Origin: Mycolicibacterium arenosum
Lineage (GTDB): Bacteria > Actinomycetota > Actinomycetes > Mycobacteriales > Mycobacteriaceae
Assembly (NCBI RefSeq): GCF_024320865.1
Contig: NZ_JANDBD010000006.1
Coordinates: 310,001 to 374,000 of the forward strand
DNA length: 64,000 nt
Direction: 5' to 3'
The notes under the pieces are model-generated. The model did not search any database. It was given only the letters and a program-made list of their open reading frames with translations, and had not been told where the DNA came from. The position numbers and the translations under genes are program-made. Shown here in pieces: positions 17,409-30,143 of this stretch (its first letter is position 1; each line of letters begins with the position of its first letter).

Positions 17409-19058
17409 GTGATCTGGGGTACCCGCAGACGTATCCGGAGCCGCTCAGCGCCGATGCTGCGAGGCCTCGGCGCGTTGAGCCGCGCGCTGGGCTTCGCCTG
17501 GCGTCGCTCGCTGCAGTTGCGGGTCGTCACCCTCACCCTCGGGCTGTCGCTCGCCGTCATCATGGTGCTCGGCTTCGTGCTGACCAGCCAGATCACCGAT
17601 CGCATCCTCGAGGTCAAGGTGCGCGCGGCCACCGAGGAGATCGACCGAGCGCGAACGACCGTCAGCGGCATCGTCGGCGGTGAGGAGACGCGCTCACTCG
17701 ACAGCAGTCTGCAGCTGGCGCGCAACACCCTGATCGACCGCAAGGCCGACTCCGGCGCCGGACTCGCCGGCGCGTTCGACGCGGTGCTCATCGTGCCCGG
17801 CGACGGACCGCGCGCGGCCACCGCGGCGGGGCCGTCGACACAGGTGCCCGGCACGCTTCGCGACTTCGTCAAGGCCGGACAGGTCAGCTATCAGTACGCG
17901 ACCGTGCGCACCGACGCGTTCTCCGGACCCGCCCTCATCGTCGGCAGCCCGACGTCGTCGTCGGTGACGAATCTCGAGCTCTACCTGATCTTCCCGCTGA
18001 ACAACGAGGAGAGCACCATCGCGTTGGTGCGCGGCACGATGGCGACCGGCGGCATCGTGCTGCTCGGTCTGCTCGCCGCCATCGCCCTTCTGGTCGCCCG
18101 CCAGATCGTGCTTCCGGTGCGGTCGGCGTCGCGCATCGCCGAGCGGTTCGCCGAGGGCCATCTCACCGAGCGCATGCCGGTGCGCGGCGAAGACGACATG
18201 GCGCGGCTCGCGGTGTCGTTCAACGACATGGCCGAGAGCCTGTCGCGCCAGATCACCCAGCTGGAGGAATTCGGAAACCTGCAGCGCCGCTTCACCTCCG
18301 ACGTCAGCCACGAACTGCGCACACCGCTGACGACCGTGCGGATGGCCGCCGATCTGATCTACGACCACAGCGACGAGCTCGAGCCCGCGCTGCGCCGCTC
18401 GACCGAGCTGATGATCAACGAGCTCGACAGGTTCGAGGCGCTGCTGACCGACCTGCTGGAGATCTCGCGCCACGACGCGGGCGTCGCCGAGCTGTCGGTC
18501 GAGTCGGTGGATCTCCGGGACACGGTGGGCAGCGCGCTGGACAACGTCGGTCACCTCGCCAACGACGCGAACGTCGAGCTGATCGTGGAGATGCCCGAGG
18601 ACGACGTCATCGCCGAAGTGGACCCGCGCCGCGTCGAGCGGATCCTGCGCAACCTGATCGCCAACGCGATCGACCACGCGGAGAAGAAGCCGGTGCGGAT
18701 ACGGATGGCGGCGGACGTGGACACCGTCGCGGTCACGGTGCGCGACTACGGCGTCGGCCTTCGGCCCGGCGAGGAGAAGCTGGTGTTCAGCCGGTTCTGG
18801 CGCTCCGACCCGTCGCGGGTGCGGCGCTCGGGCGGCACCGGCCTCGGCCTCGCCATCAGCATCGAGGACGCCCGCCTGCATCAGGGTCGGCTCGAGGCCT
18901 GGGGTGAGCCGGGCAAGGGCGCCTGCTTCCGGCTCACGCTGCCGCTGGTGCGCGGCCACAAGGTCACCACCAGCCCACTGCCGCTGAAACCGATTGGGCC
19001 GGACCGGCCGCCGCGCGGCATCACCAAGGAGCGTCAACCCGCGGGAGACCGCGCGTGA
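17409..19058 (+). CDS. mtrB: Sensor histidine kinase MtrB
   Basis: Membrane kinase that phosphorylates MtrA. The 549-residue protein has a first membrane span near residues 38-60, an extracytoplasmic domain, a second span near 207-235, a HAMP linker, the dimerisation/phospho-acceptor helix with His301 in [10 protein letters not shown], and an HATPase domain with N-box [16 protein letters not shown] and GGTGLGLAI. The C-terminal tail is basic and proline-rich. The GTG start lies just after the mtrA stop, and the stop overlaps the lpqB start (GTGA). Confidence 0.97.
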   Translation: MIWGTRRRIRSRSAPMLRGLGALSRALGFAWRRSLQLRVVTLTLGLSLAVIMVLGFVLTSQITDRILEVKVRAATEEIDRARTTVSGIVGGEETRSLDSSLQLARNTLIDRKADSGAGLAGAFDAVLIVPGDGPRAATAAGPSTQVPGTLRDFVKAGQVSYQYATVRTDAFSGPALIVGSPTSSSVTNLELYLIFPLNNEESTIALVRGTMATGGIVLLGLLAAIALLVARQIVLPVRSASRIAERFAEGHLTERMPVRGEDDMARLAVSFNDMAESLSRQITQLEEFGNLQRRFTSDVSHELRTPLTTVRMAADLIYDHSDELEPALRRSTELMINELDRFEALLTDLLEISRHDAGVAELSVESVDLRDTVGSALDNVGHLANDANVELIVEMPEDDVIAEVDPRRVERILRNLIANAIDHAEKKPVRIRMAADVDTVAVTVRDYGVGLRPGEEKLVFSRFWRSDPSRVRRSGGTGLGLAISIEDARLHQGRLEAWGEPGKGACFRLTLPLVRGHKVTTSPLPLKPIGPDRPPRGITKERQPAGDRA

Positions 19059-20821
19059 CACGGCTGCTGTCGGTGCTGTGCCTGGTGGTGCTCACCCTCA
19101 CCCTCGCCGGTTGCGCGGGAGTGCCGAGTTCGTCTGCGCCGCAGGCGATCGGGACCGTCGACCGGCCCCCACCGCCCAGCCTGCCCACCCCGACGCCCGG
19201 CATGGATCCCGACATCCTGCTGCGCGAGTTCCTGAAGGCCACCGCGGATCCCGCCAACCGGCACCTCGCGGCTCGGCAGTTCCTCACCGAGTCGGCCTCA
19301 CAGGACTGGGACGACGCGGGTAGCGCCACGCTGATCGACCGCGTGGTCTTCGTCGAAACCCGAGGGCCGGAGCGGGTTTCGGTGACCATGCGGGCCGACA
19401 TCCTCGGATCGCTATCCGATATCGGGGTGTTCGAAACCGGTTCGGGTGCGCTGCCGGACCCCGGCCCGATCGAACTGGTGCGCACGCCGGGCGGCTGGCG
19501 CATCAACAAGCTGCCCAACGGGGTGTTCCTGGACTGGCAGCAGTTCCAGTCGACCTACAAGCGCAACACGCTGTACTTCGTCGACCCGACGGGTAAGACC
19601 GTGGTGCCCGACCCGCGCTACGTCGCGGTGTCCGATCCCGACCAGTTGGCGACCGAACTGATCACGAAGATGATCTCCGGTCCGCGGCCCGAGATGGAGA
19701 ACACCGTGCGCAACCTCCTGGAGGCGCCGCTGGGGTTGCGGGGCCCGGTGACCCGCGCCGACGGCGGCAAGACCGGGGTGGGGCGCGGCTACGGCGGCGC
19801 GCGCGTCGATCTCGAGAACCTGTCGACGACCGATCCGCACAGCAGGCAACTGCTGGCGGCGCAGATCATCTGGACGCTGAACCGCGCCGGAGTGAACGGA
19901 CCCTACGTCATCACCGCCGACGGCGCAGCCCTCGACGACCGGTTCGCCGAGGGGTGGAACACCTCCGATGTGGCGGCCACCGATCCCGGCGCCGACCCCG
20001 GCGCGGCCGCGGGTCTGCACGCCCTCGTCGGCGGCTCGCTGGTGTCGCTCGACGGGGACCGGGCGCCGCGGGTGCCCGGATCGTTCGGGACGATGCCCGA
20101 CCAGACGTCGGCGTCGCTGTCGCGCAGCGGCCAGGAGGTGGCGTCGGTGGTGACGCTGCGGCCGGGAGCCCCCGACATGTCGTCGTCGCTGTGGGTCGGG
20201 CCGGTCGGCGGCGACGCGGCGCAGGCACTCGACGGGCGCACGCTGTCGCGGCCCAGTTGGTCGCTCGACGACGCGATCTGGGTGGTCGTCGACGGCAACA
20301 ACGTCGTGCGCGTCATACAGGAGGCCGCGTCCGGTCAGCCCGCGCGCATCCCGGTCGACGCGACGGCCGTGCAGACGAGGTTCGCCGGGCCCATCAGCGA
20401 GCTGGCGCTGTCGCGGGACGGCACCAGGGCGGCGATGGTCATCGAGGGCGAGGTCATCATGGCCGGTGTCGAACTGACCACCGGTGGCCAGTACGCGCTG
20501 ACGCGTCCGCGTCGCCTCGGGTTCGGCCTCGGGGACACCGCGGTGTCCCTGTCGTGGCGTACCGGAGATGACATCGTGGTGAGCCGCACCGACTCCCAGC
20601 ATCCGGTGTCCTACGTGAACCTCGACGGCGTGAACTCCGACGGGCCCAGCCGTAACGTGCTGATCCCCGTGACGACGGTGTCGGCCAACCCGTCGACCGT
20701 TTACGTGGCCGACCCGCGCGGCGTGCTGCAGCTCACCGGCTCGGCCGCCGAGGACGATCTGATGTGGGCCGAGGTGCGGCCGTTGATGGTCGGCGGCGCG
20801 GAACCGGTGCTGTCGGGTTAG
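19055..20821 (+). CDS. lpqB: Lipoprotein LpqB, MtrB-associated
   Basis: An exported lipoprotein that interacts with the MtrB sensor domain and influences MtrA phosphorylation in mycobacteria. The 588-residue protein has a signal peptide with lipobox LAGC (Cys near residue 21), a GerMN-like region around residues 160-290, and a C-terminal beta-propeller-like half. The GTG start overlaps the mtrB stop, completing the mtrA-mtrB-lpqB operon. It converges with the SDR gene; the two stops share TTAG at 20818-20821. Confidence 0.96.
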   Translation: MTRLLSVLCLVVLTLTLAGCAGVPSSSAPQAIGTVDRPPPPSLPTPTPGMDPDILLREFLKATADPANRHLAARQFLTESASQDWDDAGSATLIDRVVFVETRGPERVSVTMRADILGSLSDIGVFETGSGALPDPGPIELVRTPGGWRINKLPNGVFLDWQQFQSTYKRNTLYFVDPTGKTVVPDPRYVAVSDPDQLATELITKMISGPRPEMENTVRNLLEAPLGLRGPVTRADGGKTGVGRGYGGARVDLENLSTTDPHSRQLLAAQIIWTLNRAGVNGPYVITADGAALDDRFAEGWNTSDVAATDPGADPGAAAGLHALVGGSLVSLDGDRAPRVPGSFGTMPDQTSASLSRSGQEVASVVTLRPGAPDMSSSLWVGPVGGDAAQALDGRTLSRPSWSLDDAIWVVVDGNNVVRVIQEAASGQPARIPVDATAVQTRFAGPISELALSRDGTRAAMVIEGEVIMAGVELTTGGQYALTRPRRLGFGLGDTAVSLSWRTGDDIVVSRTDSQHPVSYVNLDGVNSDGPSRNVLIPVTTVSANPSTVYVADPRGVLQLTGSAAEDDLMWAEVRPLMVGGAEPVLSG

Positions 20822-21627
20822 CGGGCGCCCTGCGCGGCGCGCTGCTGGTTGACGAATCGGATCGACATCCGTTGCAGCAGACCGGGAGCCAGCCGGGAGA
20901 AGCGCCACGCCGTACGTGCCTGACGCGGCCACACCAGAAGCGCCCGGTTGCGCTCCACCGCGCGCAGCGTGTCGCGCGCGAGGTCGTCTGCCGACGAGAA
21001 CGTGTCGCTGCGCTGGCCCATCTTGTAGAAGTCGCGGCCGACGAAGCCGCCGACGGCGCCCTTGTCGAGGATCGGCGTCTCCACCGCGGTGGGGCACACC
21101 GCGAGCACCCCGACTCCGCGGCCCGCGGCCTCCGAGCGCAATGCGAGCGACAGTCCGACGACGGCGTGCTTGCTCATGACGTAGCTGGTGATCTGACCGG
21201 CGGCGGCGAGGCCCGCCATCGACGCGGTGTTGACGATGTGGCCGTGTCCCTGCCGCACCATGAGCGGGTACGCGGCCGCGACGCCGTGCACGACGCCGCG
21301 GATGTTGACGTCGATGATGGCGTTCCACTGCTCCAGCGTGAGCAGTTCGGTGTCCCCGCCCCAGGTGATGCCGGCGTTGTTGAACATCAGGTCGAGCCGT
21401 CCGGCCCGGTCGACGACCTCGTCGACGCACGCCTGCACCGCACCGGCGTCGGTGACGTCGAGCCGGGCGGACCGGACCCCGAGCGGATCGGCGGTACGTG
21501 CCGCGGCGTCGCCGTCGACGTCGGTGCACACGACGTCGACACCCGCTGCCGCGAGCGCGCGACAGAACGCCGCCCCGATACCGGAGCCGGCACCGGTCAC
21601 GATCGCGGTCTTGCCCGTCCAGGTCAT
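20818..21627 (-). CDS. Short-chain dehydrogenase/reductase
   Basis: A 269-residue NAD(P)-dependent oxidoreductase of the classical SDR family. It has the TGAGSGIG dinucleotide motif near residue 12, FNNAG near 83, the catalytic Ser in NTASMAG, and YVMSKH with Tyr and Lys near 150. The last 60 residues, basic and with VWPRQART, resemble SDRs whose tail touches the membrane. Substrate unknown. ATG 21627 puts the motif at the usual position. In M. tuberculosis a different gene lies between lpqB and the ComF homologue, so this position is variable. Confidence 0.88.
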   Translation of the reverse strand: MTWTGKTAIVTGAGSGIGAAFCRALAAAGVDVVCTDVDGDAAARTADPLGVRSARLDVTDAGAVQACVDEVVDRAGRLDLMFNNAGITWGGDTELLTLEQWNAIIDVNIRGVVHGVAAAYPLMVRQGHGHIVNTASMAGLAAAGQITSYVMSKHAVVGLSLALRSEAAGRGVGVLAVCPTAVETPILDKGAVGGFVGRDFYKMGQRSDTFSSADDLARDTLRAVERNRALLVWPRQARTAWRFSRLAPGLLQRMSIRFVNQQRAAQGAR

Positions 21628-21712
21628 GCGCGTCCTTCCCGCGTCGTACTGAGGGCACAACTGTAAGCGACTCGGCACGCCGGGTGTCGGAGTCGGCGGC
21701 GAGACTGCGACG

Positions 21713-22339
21713 GTGCTGCTCGATCTGGTGGTGCCGCTCGAGTGCGGGGGCTGCGGGGCGCCGTCGACCCGCTGGTGCGACGCGTGCCGCGGGGCGCTCG
21801 CGGTGCGGCCCGGCGAGCCGCTCCTGGTCACTCCGCGGCTGGATCCCGGCGTGCCCGTCTTCTCGCTGGGCCGCTATTCCGGCGTGCGGCGCGAGGTGAT
21901 CCTCGCGGTGAAGGAGCGTGGCCGCGGCGATCTGATCGGCCCACTCGGGTGCGCCCTGGGGGCGGGACTGCGGCACCTCCTCGAGTGGGGGATCGTGCGG
22001 GCGCCGGTGACCGTGGTGCCCGCGCCCACCCGTCGCACTGCGGCCCGCAGGCGCGGTGGCGACCCCGTGACCAGGGCGGCGCGGGCGGCGGGCACACCGG
22101 ACATCGGCGTCGTGCGGGCGCTGCGGCTGCGGGCGTTCACCCGCGACTCGGTGGGACTGTCGGCCGGTCAGCGGCAGGCCAACCTGGCCGGTCGGGTCCG
22201 GCTCGCAGCTCGGGTGGCCGGTGACGTCGTGCTGGTCGACGACGTGGTGACCACGGGTGCCACGGCGGGAGAGTCGATCCGCGTCCTGCAAACCGCGGGT
22301 GCCAGGGTCGTCGCCGTCCTCGTCGTGGCGCACGCCTGA
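21713..22339 (+). CDS. ComF-family phosphoribosyltransferase-like protein
   Basis: A 208-residue protein with an N-terminal zinc-finger-like region (CGGC near residue 10, CDAC near 22) and a phosphoribosyltransferase domain with the PRPP loop VVLVDDVVTTGAT near residue 170. ComF proteins take part in DNA uptake where competence exists; in mycobacteria the role is not established. The GTG start is chosen because it is the first that keeps the zinc finger whole. It is upstream of the hibernation factor in the same order as Rv3242c-Rv3241c. Confidence 0.85.
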   Translation: MLLDLVVPLECGGCGAPSTRWCDACRGALAVRPGEPLLVTPRLDPGVPVFSLGRYSGVRREVILAVKERGRGDLIGPLGCALGAGLRHLLEWGIVRAPVTVVPAPTRRTAARRRGGDPVTRAARAAGTPDIGVVRALRLRAFTRDSVGLSAGQRQANLAGRVRLAARVAGDVVLVDDVVTTGATAGESIRVLQTAGARVVAVLVVAHA

Positions 22340-22580
22340 CCGAGACGACGATTTCCGCGCGATCAAACCGATATGAAGAAGTCGAAAATCATCGGTCGAA
22401 TCAGTGGCACGGAGAGGTGAACTCGGACTAGCGTCGGGACGAACATCGCCTGAATGCGCGAGGAGGTGAGCGAACGACCCCTTGCGCCGATGGGCGGAGA
22501 TTTGCATGTCCCCTCGGTGCGTTCCTCGACCATCCGGCACGCCGTGCGCGTGCGACGCGAAGAGAAACGAGTTGCCAAGA

Positions 22581-23252
22581 ATGCCAGTAAATTCCGTGGA
22601 CGCCGATCGCAGCGCGATGGTGGACGTCGACGACGAACCCCGCGCCGAACCCCATGCCGAGGTGGTGGTGAAGGGCCGACACGTCGAGATACCCGACCAC
22701 TTCCGCACCTACATCGAAGAGAAGCTCGCGCGCCTGGAGCGCTTCGACCGCTCGATCTACCTGTTCGACGTGGAACTCGACCACGAGAAGAACCGCAGGC
22801 AACGGAAGAACTGTCAGCACGTCGAGATCACCGCTCGCGGTAAGGGTCCCGTCGTCCGCGGAGAGGGGTGCGCCGACAGCTTCTACGCCGCACTGGAATC
22901 CGCAGTCGGCAAACTGGAGAGTCGCCTCCGTCGGAGTAAGGACCGGCGCAAGATCCACTACGGCGACAAGACCCCTACGTCGCTGCACGAGGCGACGGCG
23001 CTGCCGCCGCTTCCCGAACCGACGGATTCCGCGTCGGACCACACCGTCGACGGCGCCGCCGTCGACCACGAACCGGGTCGCATCGTCCGTACTAAAGACC
23101 ATCCCGCCGACCCGATGACCGTGGACGACGCCCTCTACGAGATGGAACTCGTCGGTCACGACTTCTTCCTCTTCCACGACAAGGAAACCGACCGTCCCAC
23201 GGTCGTCTACCGCCGCCACGCCTACGACTACGGGTTGATCAGGCTCGCGTAA
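22581..23252 (+). CDS. hpf: Long-form ribosome hibernation-promoting factor
   Basis: Binds idle 70S ribosomes and favours dimerisation or storage in stationary or stressed cells. The 223-residue protein has an N-terminal S30AE domain (EVVVKGRHVEIPDHFRTYIE through the basic RRSKDRRK stretch), a variable linker, and a C-terminal dimerisation domain with VRTKDHPADPMTVDDALYEM and FFLFHDKETDRPTVVYRR. The start is uncertain: ATG 22581 is chosen, with ATG 22618 or a farther upstream TTG at 22482 behind AGGAGG as alternatives. A strong terminator follows. Confidence 0.88.
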   Translation: MPVNSVDADRSAMVDVDDEPRAEPHAEVVVKGRHVEIPDHFRTYIEEKLARLERFDRSIYLFDVELDHEKNRRQRKNCQHVEITARGKGPVVRGEGCADSFYAALESAVGKLESRLRRSKDRRKIHYGDKTPTSLHEATALPPLPEPTDSASDHTVDGAAVDHEPGRIVRTKDHPADPMTVDDALYEMELVGHDFFLFHDKETDRPTVVYRRHAYDYGLIRLA

Positions 23253-23269
23253 CGCTCGTCTTGACAGTC

Positions 23270-23305
23270 GCCACGGCCGGGGAGCACGCGCTCCCCGGCC
23301 GTGGC
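23270..23305 (+). terminator. Strong hairpin terminator between hpf and secA1
   Basis: A perfect 16-base-pair stem, GCCACGGCCGGGGAGC paired with its complement, closes on the four-base loop ACGC. It has no T run, as is common for mycobacterial terminators. It starts 18 bases after the hpf stop and separates it from the secA1 promoter region. Confidence 0.85.
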
Positions 23306-23410
23306 CATGAGCGGATCGAACCAGGACTCGAAGCGGCTTCGGAGGCTGAGCAGGTCCGTCACCTACCATGGACCCCGATCGATCCATATGAGGTATGAGG
23401 GGAAAATCGC

Positions 23411-26238
<2,828 letters not shown>

Positions 26239-26242
<4 letters not shown>

Positions 26243-26814
26243 CCCAACTGGAGCGCGACCATGCGCCAGCGGCCGTCGGCGACCTCGATGCGCCCCGCCA
26301 GCGCGTGCACCCGGCGACCCCGCGAATAGGTGCCGAACACCTCCGCGGCGGTGGCCTCGCCGTCGGTCTGTGCGGCCGTTCGCACGCGTAGCCGCCGCAG
26401 CACGGCCGCACCCCCGCGCGACGGCGTGTGCGCCTGCACCGTGACGGCGTCGACCAGCGCCGGTGTCAGCAGCGACTTCAGCGCGGCCACGGGCCTGCGC
26501 CTGTCGGTGACCTCCAGTACCCGCCGTACCGCCGCGTCGGCGAAGACGGCGGCCGCTCGAGGTGGTGGCAGTTCGCGCGCCGCCCGGTCGGTCGTCGGGG
26601 CCCGGAGCAGGGGCCGCGGGGTGCTGCGGTGCAGCGCTGCCGGGGTGGGCTGTCGGCACGGCGCGGGGACCGCGAGCGGTTCGGGCTCGTAGTCGACGAT
26701 CGGCGAGATCAGCGAGCGGGGCTCGCCGGTTGCGGGGGACATCTCCACGGCTGCTCCAGCGGGTGTCGGTACGAACACGGTCACGATCTGCTGGAGAGGA
26801 CAGACTGGATTCAT
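26239..26814 (-). CDS. Rv3235-family protein of unknown function
   Basis: A 191-residue protein, Ala/Arg/Pro-rich in its first half, with a folded-looking C-terminal half of about 90 residues ending [10 protein letters not shown]. The alpha-beta end with [16 protein letters not shown] recalls the SecA-neighbour family named after Rv3235. It sits next to secA1 as in M. tuberculosis, but in the opposite direction; the stops share CTAA at 26239-26242. No catalytic motif is visible. ATG 26814 is chosen, and GTG 26835 would add seven residues. Confidence 0.75.
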
Positions 26815-26929
26815 GATCGCACGGCCAACAGACACTCCTATGCACCCGTGATGCGGGGGGTGAGGCTCTGCGGCTACCGTGACGGAGTTCGTTCAGCGGC
26901 TCGATACACGGAGGGAGGGCGGCGCCGCC

Positions 26930-28339
26930 ATGGTCACCAGGTTGTCGGCGTCCGACGCGTCGTTCTATCACCTGGAGAACACCGCGACCCCGATGTACGT
27001 CGGCTCGCTGTCCATCCTCCGCAAGCCGCGCAACGGTCTGAGCTACGAGACGCTGCTCGCCACCGTGGAACAGCGGCTGCCGCAGATTCCGCGCTACCGA
27101 CAGAAGGTCCGCGAGGTCACGCTCGGTCTCGCACGGCCGGTGTGGATCGACGACCGCGACTTCGACATCACCTATCACATCCGGCGGTCGGCGCTGCCGT
27201 CACCGGGTAGCGATTCGCAGCTGCACGACCTGGTGGCGCGCCTCGGGTCGCGGCCGCTGGACCGGACGCGGCCGCTGTGGGAGATGTACCTCGTCGAGGG
27301 CCTGTCCAAGAACCGCATCGCCCTGTACACGAAGTCGCACCAGGCACTCGTCAACGGTATGACGGCGCTTGAGATCGGCCACGTCATCGCGGACCGCACC
27401 CAGAAGGCGCCCGAGTTCGGCGAGGACATCTGGATCCCGGCCCGCGAGCCGAGCGACGCCAGGCTGACCATCGGCGCGCTCGGTGAATGGATCGCGCGGC
27501 CGACCGTGCAGTTGGCCGCCGCTCGCAACGCGGTGGCCGAGACGCTGAGCAGCACCGGCCAGTTGCTCGAGGTCGGGCGCAAGGTCGCCGACGCCGCGAG
27601 GACGTTCGCACGCGGCACCGCACCGAGCAGTCCGCTGAACACGACGGTGTCGCGCAACCGCCGCTTCACGGTGGCCAGCCATCGGCTCGAGGACTACCGC
27701 GCACTACGCGCGCGCTACGACTGCGACGTCAACGACGTCGTGCTCGCGGTCGTCGCGGGGGCACTGCGGAACTGGCTGATGTCGCGCGGCGAACCGGTCA
27801 CGTCCACGTCGACGGTGCGCGCGATGGCCCCGATGTCGGTGTACCCCGACGCCGATCTGGACGCGACGGGGCCGGGTCAGGCGATCAGCGAGGTGTCGCC
27901 GTTCCTGGTGGACCTACCGGTGGGGGAGGGCAACGCGGTCGTTCGGCTGTCCCAGATCGCCCACACGACGGAGTCCGCATCGTCGGCCGTCAGCTTCGTC
28001 GACGCCCGCACGATCGTGACGCTGTCGGGGTTCGCGCCGCCCACGTTGCACGCGATGGGCACCCGCGTCGCGACGACGTTCTCGGCGCGCCAGTTCAACC
28101 TGCTCATCACCAACGTGCCCGGCGCGCAGAAGCAGATGTACGTCGCGGGCACCAAGCTGCTGGAGACCTATGCGGTGCCGCCGCTGCTGCACAACCAGGT
28201 GCTCGCACTCGGCGTGACGTCGTACAACGGCATGCTCTACTTCGGGATCAACGCCGACCGCGAGGGCATGAGCGACGTCGACGTCTTCCCGGTCCTGCTG
28301 CGCGAATCGCTCGACGAACTGCTGGACGCCGCGCGGTGA
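26930..28339 (+). CDS. Wax ester synthase/diacylglycerol acyltransferase-like protein (TGS3-like)
   Basis: A 469-residue member of the WS/DGAT family, which makes triacylglycerol or wax esters from acyl-CoA. The usual HHxxxDG active-site motif appears as SHQALVNG near residue 145, so the second His is Gln and the Asp is Asn, which questions classical activity. Other family signatures are present, such as RPLWEMYLVEGL and FNLLITNVPGAQ near the C-terminal half. M. tuberculosis has this gene split into two frames (Rv3234c/Rv3233c); here it is whole. A purine-rich GGAGGGAGGG lies before ATG 26930. Confidence 0.85.
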   Translation: MVTRLSASDASFYHLENTATPMYVGSLSILRKPRNGLSYETLLATVEQRLPQIPRYRQKVREVTLGLARPVWIDDRDFDITYHIRRSALPSPGSDSQLHDLVARLGSRPLDRTRPLWEMYLVEGLSKNRIALYTKSHQALVNGMTALEIGHVIADRTQKAPEFGEDIWIPAREPSDARLTIGALGEWIARPTVQLAAARNAVAETLSSTGQLLEVGRKVADAARTFARGTAPSSPLNTTVSRNRRFTVASHRLEDYRALRARYDCDVNDVVLAVVAGALRNWLMSRGEPVTSTSTVRAMAPMSVYPDADLDATGPGQAISEVSPFLVDLPVGEGNAVVRLSQIAHTTESASSAVSFVDARTIVTLSGFAPPTLHAMGTRVATTFSARQFNLLITNVPGAQKQMYVAGTKLLETYAVPPLLHNQVLALGVTSYNGMLYFGINADREGMSDVDVFPVLLRESLDELLDAAR

Positions 28340-28355
28340 TGACTAGAGTCGCCTG

Positions 28356-28850
28356 GTGCGCGTCTTCGTTCCGGCAACCCTGACCATGCTGCAGCGGATG
28401 GTCGACGACGGACTGCTGCACGCGCTCAGCGGTACCGCGTTCGCCGTGACGCCGACGCTGCGCGAGGCCTACGCCGAGGGCGACGAGGACGAGCTCTCCG
28501 AGGTGGCACTGCGCGACGCGGCGCTGGCGTCCTTGCGGCTGCTGGCTGCCGAGGACACCGAGCTGCCGCCGCGACGCGTGGTGCTCGCCGTGGAGGTGGC
28601 CGACGCGACGGCGAGACCCGACCTCGACGACGCGGTGGTCCGGCTCGCGGGCCCGTTCGCCATGGCGGACGTGGTGGCCGCCTACGTCGACAACGCGGCC
28701 GCCGAATCCGCGGTGCTGGCGGCGATCGCCGTCGTCGACGACGCCGATCTGGGTGACGAGGACGCGGAGCTCACCGTCGGCGATGCGCAGGATCACGACC
28801 TGGCGTGGTACGCCACTCAGGAGCTGCCGTTCCTGCTCGAGCTGCTGTGA
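28356..28850 (+). CDS. Conserved hypothetical protein (Rv3231c-like)
   Basis: A 164-residue acidic, alanine-rich protein with no signal peptide or membrane span. The first residues, [19 protein letters not shown], and the end, [19 protein letters not shown], look well conserved in type, and it holds the position of Rv3231c between the acyltransferase and desaturase genes. Function unknown. GTG 28356 lies 16 bases after the acyltransferase stop, so the two are probably co-transcribed. The polyphosphate kinase gene (ppk2) that lies here in M. tuberculosis is absent. Confidence 0.8.
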   Translation: MRVFVPATLTMLQRMVDDGLLHALSGTAFAVTPTLREAYAEGDEDELSEVALRDAALASLRLLAAEDTELPPRRVVLAVEVADATARPDLDDAVVRLAGPFAMADVVAAYVDNAAAESAVLAAIAVVDDADLGDEDAELTVGDAQDHDLAWYATQELPFLLELL

Positions 28851-28880
28851 TGTGCTCGTTGGGGATGGCTACGAGGCCGT

Positions 28881-28900
28881 AACCTACGGTACCGTAGGTT
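28881..28900. promoter_or_regulatory. Perfect 20-base palindrome before the desaturase reductase gene
   Basis: AACCTACGGTACCGTAGGTT, two exact 10-base arms, ends 2 bases before the ATG of the reductase gene. A near-identical site precedes desA3 at 30091. Overlap with the start of a short-leader or leaderless transcript would let a bound repressor block initiation. The symmetry and length suit a TetR-type regulator; which one is not shown by the sequence. Confidence 0.8.
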
Positions 28901-28902
28901 GT

Positions 28903-30075
28903 ATGGCCAAGAACTCCGTCAAGGTATCGGCACGCGTCGTCGATACCGCGCGTCCGACCATCGCGGGCGCCAAGGAGCGTCCGGGCTGGCACGCGCTGCG
29001 TCGCATCGTGGAGCGCGTCACGACGCCTCTGCTGCCCGATGACTATCTGAAGCTCGCCAACCCGCTGTGGTCGGCGCGCGAACTGCGCGGCCGCGTGCTG
29101 GAGGTGCGCCGCGAAACCGTCGACTCCGCGACGCTGGTGATCAAGCCGGGCTGGGGTTTCACCTTCGACTACGAACCGGGGCAGTACGTCGGGATCGGCG
29201 TCCTGGTCGACGGGCGGTGGCGCTGGCGCTCGTACTCGCTGACGTCGAGTCCAGTCGGTCCCAGGGGGCAGGAGCGAAGCGACCGGGGGGATCGGTCAGG
29301 CGGGCGGACGATCGCCATCACCGTGAAGGCCATGCCCGAGGGCTTCCTGTCCACGCATCTGGTCGACGGTCTCGAGCCGGGAACGGTCGTGCGGCTGGCC
29401 GCGCCGCAGGGCAACTTCGTCATGCCGAACCCGGCACCGGCGCGGGTGCTCTTCGTCACCGCGGGGTCGGGCATCACGCCGGTCATGTCGATGCTGCGGA
29501 CACTGGAGCGGCACGGCCAGATCGGCGACGTCGTGCACGTGCATTCGGCGCCGACGGAATCCGACGTCATCTTCGCCGAGGAGCTCGCCGGCCTGGCGCG
29601 CGCGCACGACGGCTACCGGCTGCGCATCCGGACCACCCGCACCGAGGGCAGGCTGGACTTCGACCGCCTCGCCGACGAGGTTCCCGACTGGCGTGAGCGG
29701 CAGACCTGGGCCTGCGGCCCGGAGGGCATGCTCGACCAGGCGCACAGGGTGTGGTCGGCGGCCGGAATCGGGGACATGCTGCACCTCGAGCGGTTCGCCG
29801 CGGCGCGGGCGGCGCGCGGAACGGGCGGCACCGTGACGTTCGAGCGCAGCGGTAAGACGTTCGCCGCCGACGCGGCGACCTCACTGATGGAGGCTGGTGA
29901 ACAGGCCGGCGTGCAGATGCCGTTCGGGTGCCGGATGGGCATCTGCCAGTCGTGCGTCGTCACCCTGGTCGACGGAAACGTACGCGATCTGCGGACGGGT
30001 GAAGAGCGCGAACCGGGGACCCGGATTCAGACGTGCGTTTCCGCAGCATCCGGCGATTGCGCAGTGGACGTTTAG
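28903..30075 (+). CDS. Ferredoxin reductase-type oxidoreductase, electron donor for desaturase
   Basis: A 390-residue flavin-iron-sulfur protein of the Rv3230c type, which passes electrons from NADPH to the stearoyl-CoA desaturase DesA3. It has an FAD-binding [10 protein letters not shown], the nucleotide-binding [10 protein letters not shown] near residue 190 and CGPEGM, then a C-terminal 2Fe-2S ferredoxin domain with CRMGICQSC and a later Cys in IQTCVS. An extra segment of about 15 residues after SLTSSP, containing QERSDRG, is encoded by the dispersed repeat and is missing in my recollection of the M. tuberculosis protein. ATG 28903 follows the operator directly. Confidence 0.92.
   Translation: MAKNSVKVSARVVDTARPTIAGAKERPGWHALRRIVERVTTPLLPDDYLKLANPLWSARELRGRVLEVRRETVDSATLVIKPGWGFTFDYEPGQYVGIGVLVDGRWRWRSYSLTSSPVGPRGQERSDRGDRSGGRTIAITVKAMPEGFLSTHLVDGLEPGTVVRLAAPQGNFVMPNPAPARVLFVTAGSGITPVMSMLRTLERHGQIGDVVHVHSAPTESDVIFAEELAGLARAHDGYRLRIRTTRTEGRLDFDRLADEVPDWRERQTWACGPEGMLDQAHRVWSAAGIGDMLHLERFAAARAARGTGGTVTFERSGKTFAADAATSLMEAGEQAGVQMPFGCRMGICQSCVVTLVDGNVRDLRTGEEREPGTRIQTCVSAASGDCAVDV
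29264..29290 (+). repeat. Dispersed repeat copy inside the reductase gene
   Basis: GGGGGCAGGAGCGAAGCGAC followed by CGGGGGG, the same core as at 15991 and 52402. It lies in frame within the reductase gene, just after the RxYS flavin motif, and encodes part of an extra loop. Confidence 0.72.
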
Positions 30076-30090
30076 GCTTTACTGGCTGGT

Positions 30091-30124
30091 AACCTACGGA
30101 ACCGTAGGTTACGCTAACGTAGGT
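30091..30124. promoter_or_regulatory. Operator before desA3, matching that of the reductase gene
   Basis: AACCTACGGAACCGTAGGTT at 30091-30110 has the same 9-base arms as the site at 28881, with AA in place of the central TA. A further half-site like ACGTAGGTA follows at 30116-30124. The desA3 ribosome site AGGAGGG starts 7 bases later. The two genes are adjacent in one direction, so each has its own copy of the control site. Confidence 0.78.
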
Positions 30125-30143
30125 ATCGGAAGGAGGGTTGCAA

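Noticed and set aside
19412..22708. A minus-strand open frame of nearly 1,100 codons over lpqB, the SDR and the ComF-like gene
   Set aside because: Crosses three well-supported genes in other phases; the translation is arginine-rich noise.
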